Assembly: GCA_001804165.1 (NCBI GenBank)
Contig: MHFL01000064.1
Coordinates: 39,381 to 44,397, forward strand
DNA length: 5,017 nucleotides
Direction: 5' to 3'
Origin: Omnitrophica bacterium RIFCSPLOWO2_01_FULL_45_10
GTDB taxonomy: Bacteria > Omnitrophota > Gorgyraeia > 2-01-FULL-45-10
The position numbers were made by a program, and so were the translations under genes. This document shows, piece after piece, positions 4,577 through 5,017 of this stretch. Numbering within the stretch: position 1 is the first letter of the stretch; each line of letters starts with the position of its first letter. The notes below the pieces were generated by a model, which was not told the origin of the DNA, did not search any database, and saw only the letters and a program-made list of their open reading frames with translations.

Positions 4577-5017
4577 ATGCTAAAAAATAAAAGACTAATT
4601 CCGTACATAATCTTAGTTCTATTTTTGATTTTGCCAATCACGTTGACAGCGTCAGGCTGCGGCCGAGTAGGTTCAAGGCAAGAAAAGGCAGTATACTATT
4701 GCCCGATGCATCCTACATATACATCTGACAGGCCCGGCGATTGCCCGATATGCAACATGAAGTTAGTGAAGCGCGAGTCAGAACCCCAAGAAAAAGGGCT
4801 TGAACCGCCGAAAAGGCAAGATAAACATGAAGGCCACATCATGCAAACTAAAGTCCAGCCGGCCAAAGAGAAGACCATCGAAGAGGTCTGTATCGAGCAT
4901 CTCTGCACCATGAATAACTGTCCCATGCGTGTTGCGACAATTCTCAGGCCCGGCGAAAGAGTAATATGCCCAATATGCGGGGAAGTGATATCAACATCGA
5001 CCGGCAAAGTGGTTGAG
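4577..5017 (+). CDS. Lipoprotein with heavy-metal-binding domain, CusB-type adaptor start (partial)
   Basis: ATG 4577 opens a frame that runs to the window end without a stop (147 residues visible), with AAGAGG a few bases upstream. Residues 1-28 are a lipoprotein signal with lipobox ASGC and modified Cys C28. Residues about 40-64 are a heavy-metal-binding domain (YYCPMHP at 40-46, CPICNMKL at 56-63), the module found before CusB-type membrane-fusion proteins and in copper ATPases. A charged linker with H84 and H87 follows. Residues 102-140 are a second Cys-rich unit: C105, H108, C110, C115, then CPIC at 131-134, which looks like a zinc-ribbon or a degenerate second metal domain. With a TolC-family gene just upstream, the periplasmic adaptor of a CusCBA-like pump is the best guess, but no HlyD-type core is visible before the cut, so a stand-alone metal-binding lipoprotein remains possible. 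Confidence 0.8.
   Translation, partial: MLKNKRLIPYIILVLFLILPITLTASGCGRVGSRQEKAVYYCPMHPTYTSDRPGDCPICNMKLVKRESEPQEKGLEPPKRQDKHEGHIMQTKVQPAKEKTIEEVCIEHLCTMNNCPMRVATILRPGERVICPICGEVISTSTGKVVE

Noticed and set aside
4696..5007. 103-codon open frame on the minus strand
   Set aside because: It is antisense to the lipoprotein gene, whose frame has a lipobox and HMBD motifs; the reverse frame shows no recognisable domain.

Overview
This window looks like part of a copper (or related soft-metal) handling cluster from a diderm, Gram-negative-type bacterium. The evidence for an outer membrane is a TolC-family outer-membrane efflux protein, a lipoprotein signal and several exported metal-binding proteins. 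All recognisable genes are on the + strand. The lineage is not identifiable from the sequence. Intermediate base composition, scattered palindromic intergenic repeats and the odd gene mix would suit an uncultured lineage such as Omnitrophota or a deltaproteobacterium, but that is a guess.

Left part (1-1998): the last 25 codons of a gene that resembles a NIL-domain protein abut a 402-residue membrane permease (DUF318/SO_0444-like). The permease carries a C-terminal cupredoxin domain with a complete CuA-type ligand set. A 233-residue membrane protein of the RnfD/NqrB type follows, started from TTG with a good ribosome binding site. These three genes are tightly packed and probably co-transcribed.

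Middle (1999-3174): a strong promoter (TTGACA, 18 bp, TATACT) has its spacer filled by a perfect 8+8 bp palindrome around G6, typical of a CsoR/RcnR-family operator. Downstream are a 26-codon Cys-rich mini-gene with an excellent Shine-Dalgarno, a palindromic repeat, a secreted YHS-domain protein, a CsoR-family repressor with the Cu(I) ligand set C36/H61/C65, and a 52-codon single-pass membrane protein with a His/Cys tail preceded by a G10 tract.

Right part (3226-5017): a TolC/CusC-like outer-membrane factor, a perfect 32-bp palindrome, and the start of a lipoprotein with a CusB-type heavy-metal-binding domain plus a second Cys-rich segment, cut by the window end. 

Inferred logic: metal binds CsoR and releases the operator. 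The operon from about 2058 onward is then expressed, supplying periplasmic metal-binding proteins (YHS protein, HMBD lipoprotein) and parts of a CusCBA-like export system. The permease-CuA fusion and RnfD-like protein upstream may move metal or electrons across the inner membrane. Two tiny genes (2092-2172 and 3016-3174) and the permease-CuA fusion are the least conventional parts.
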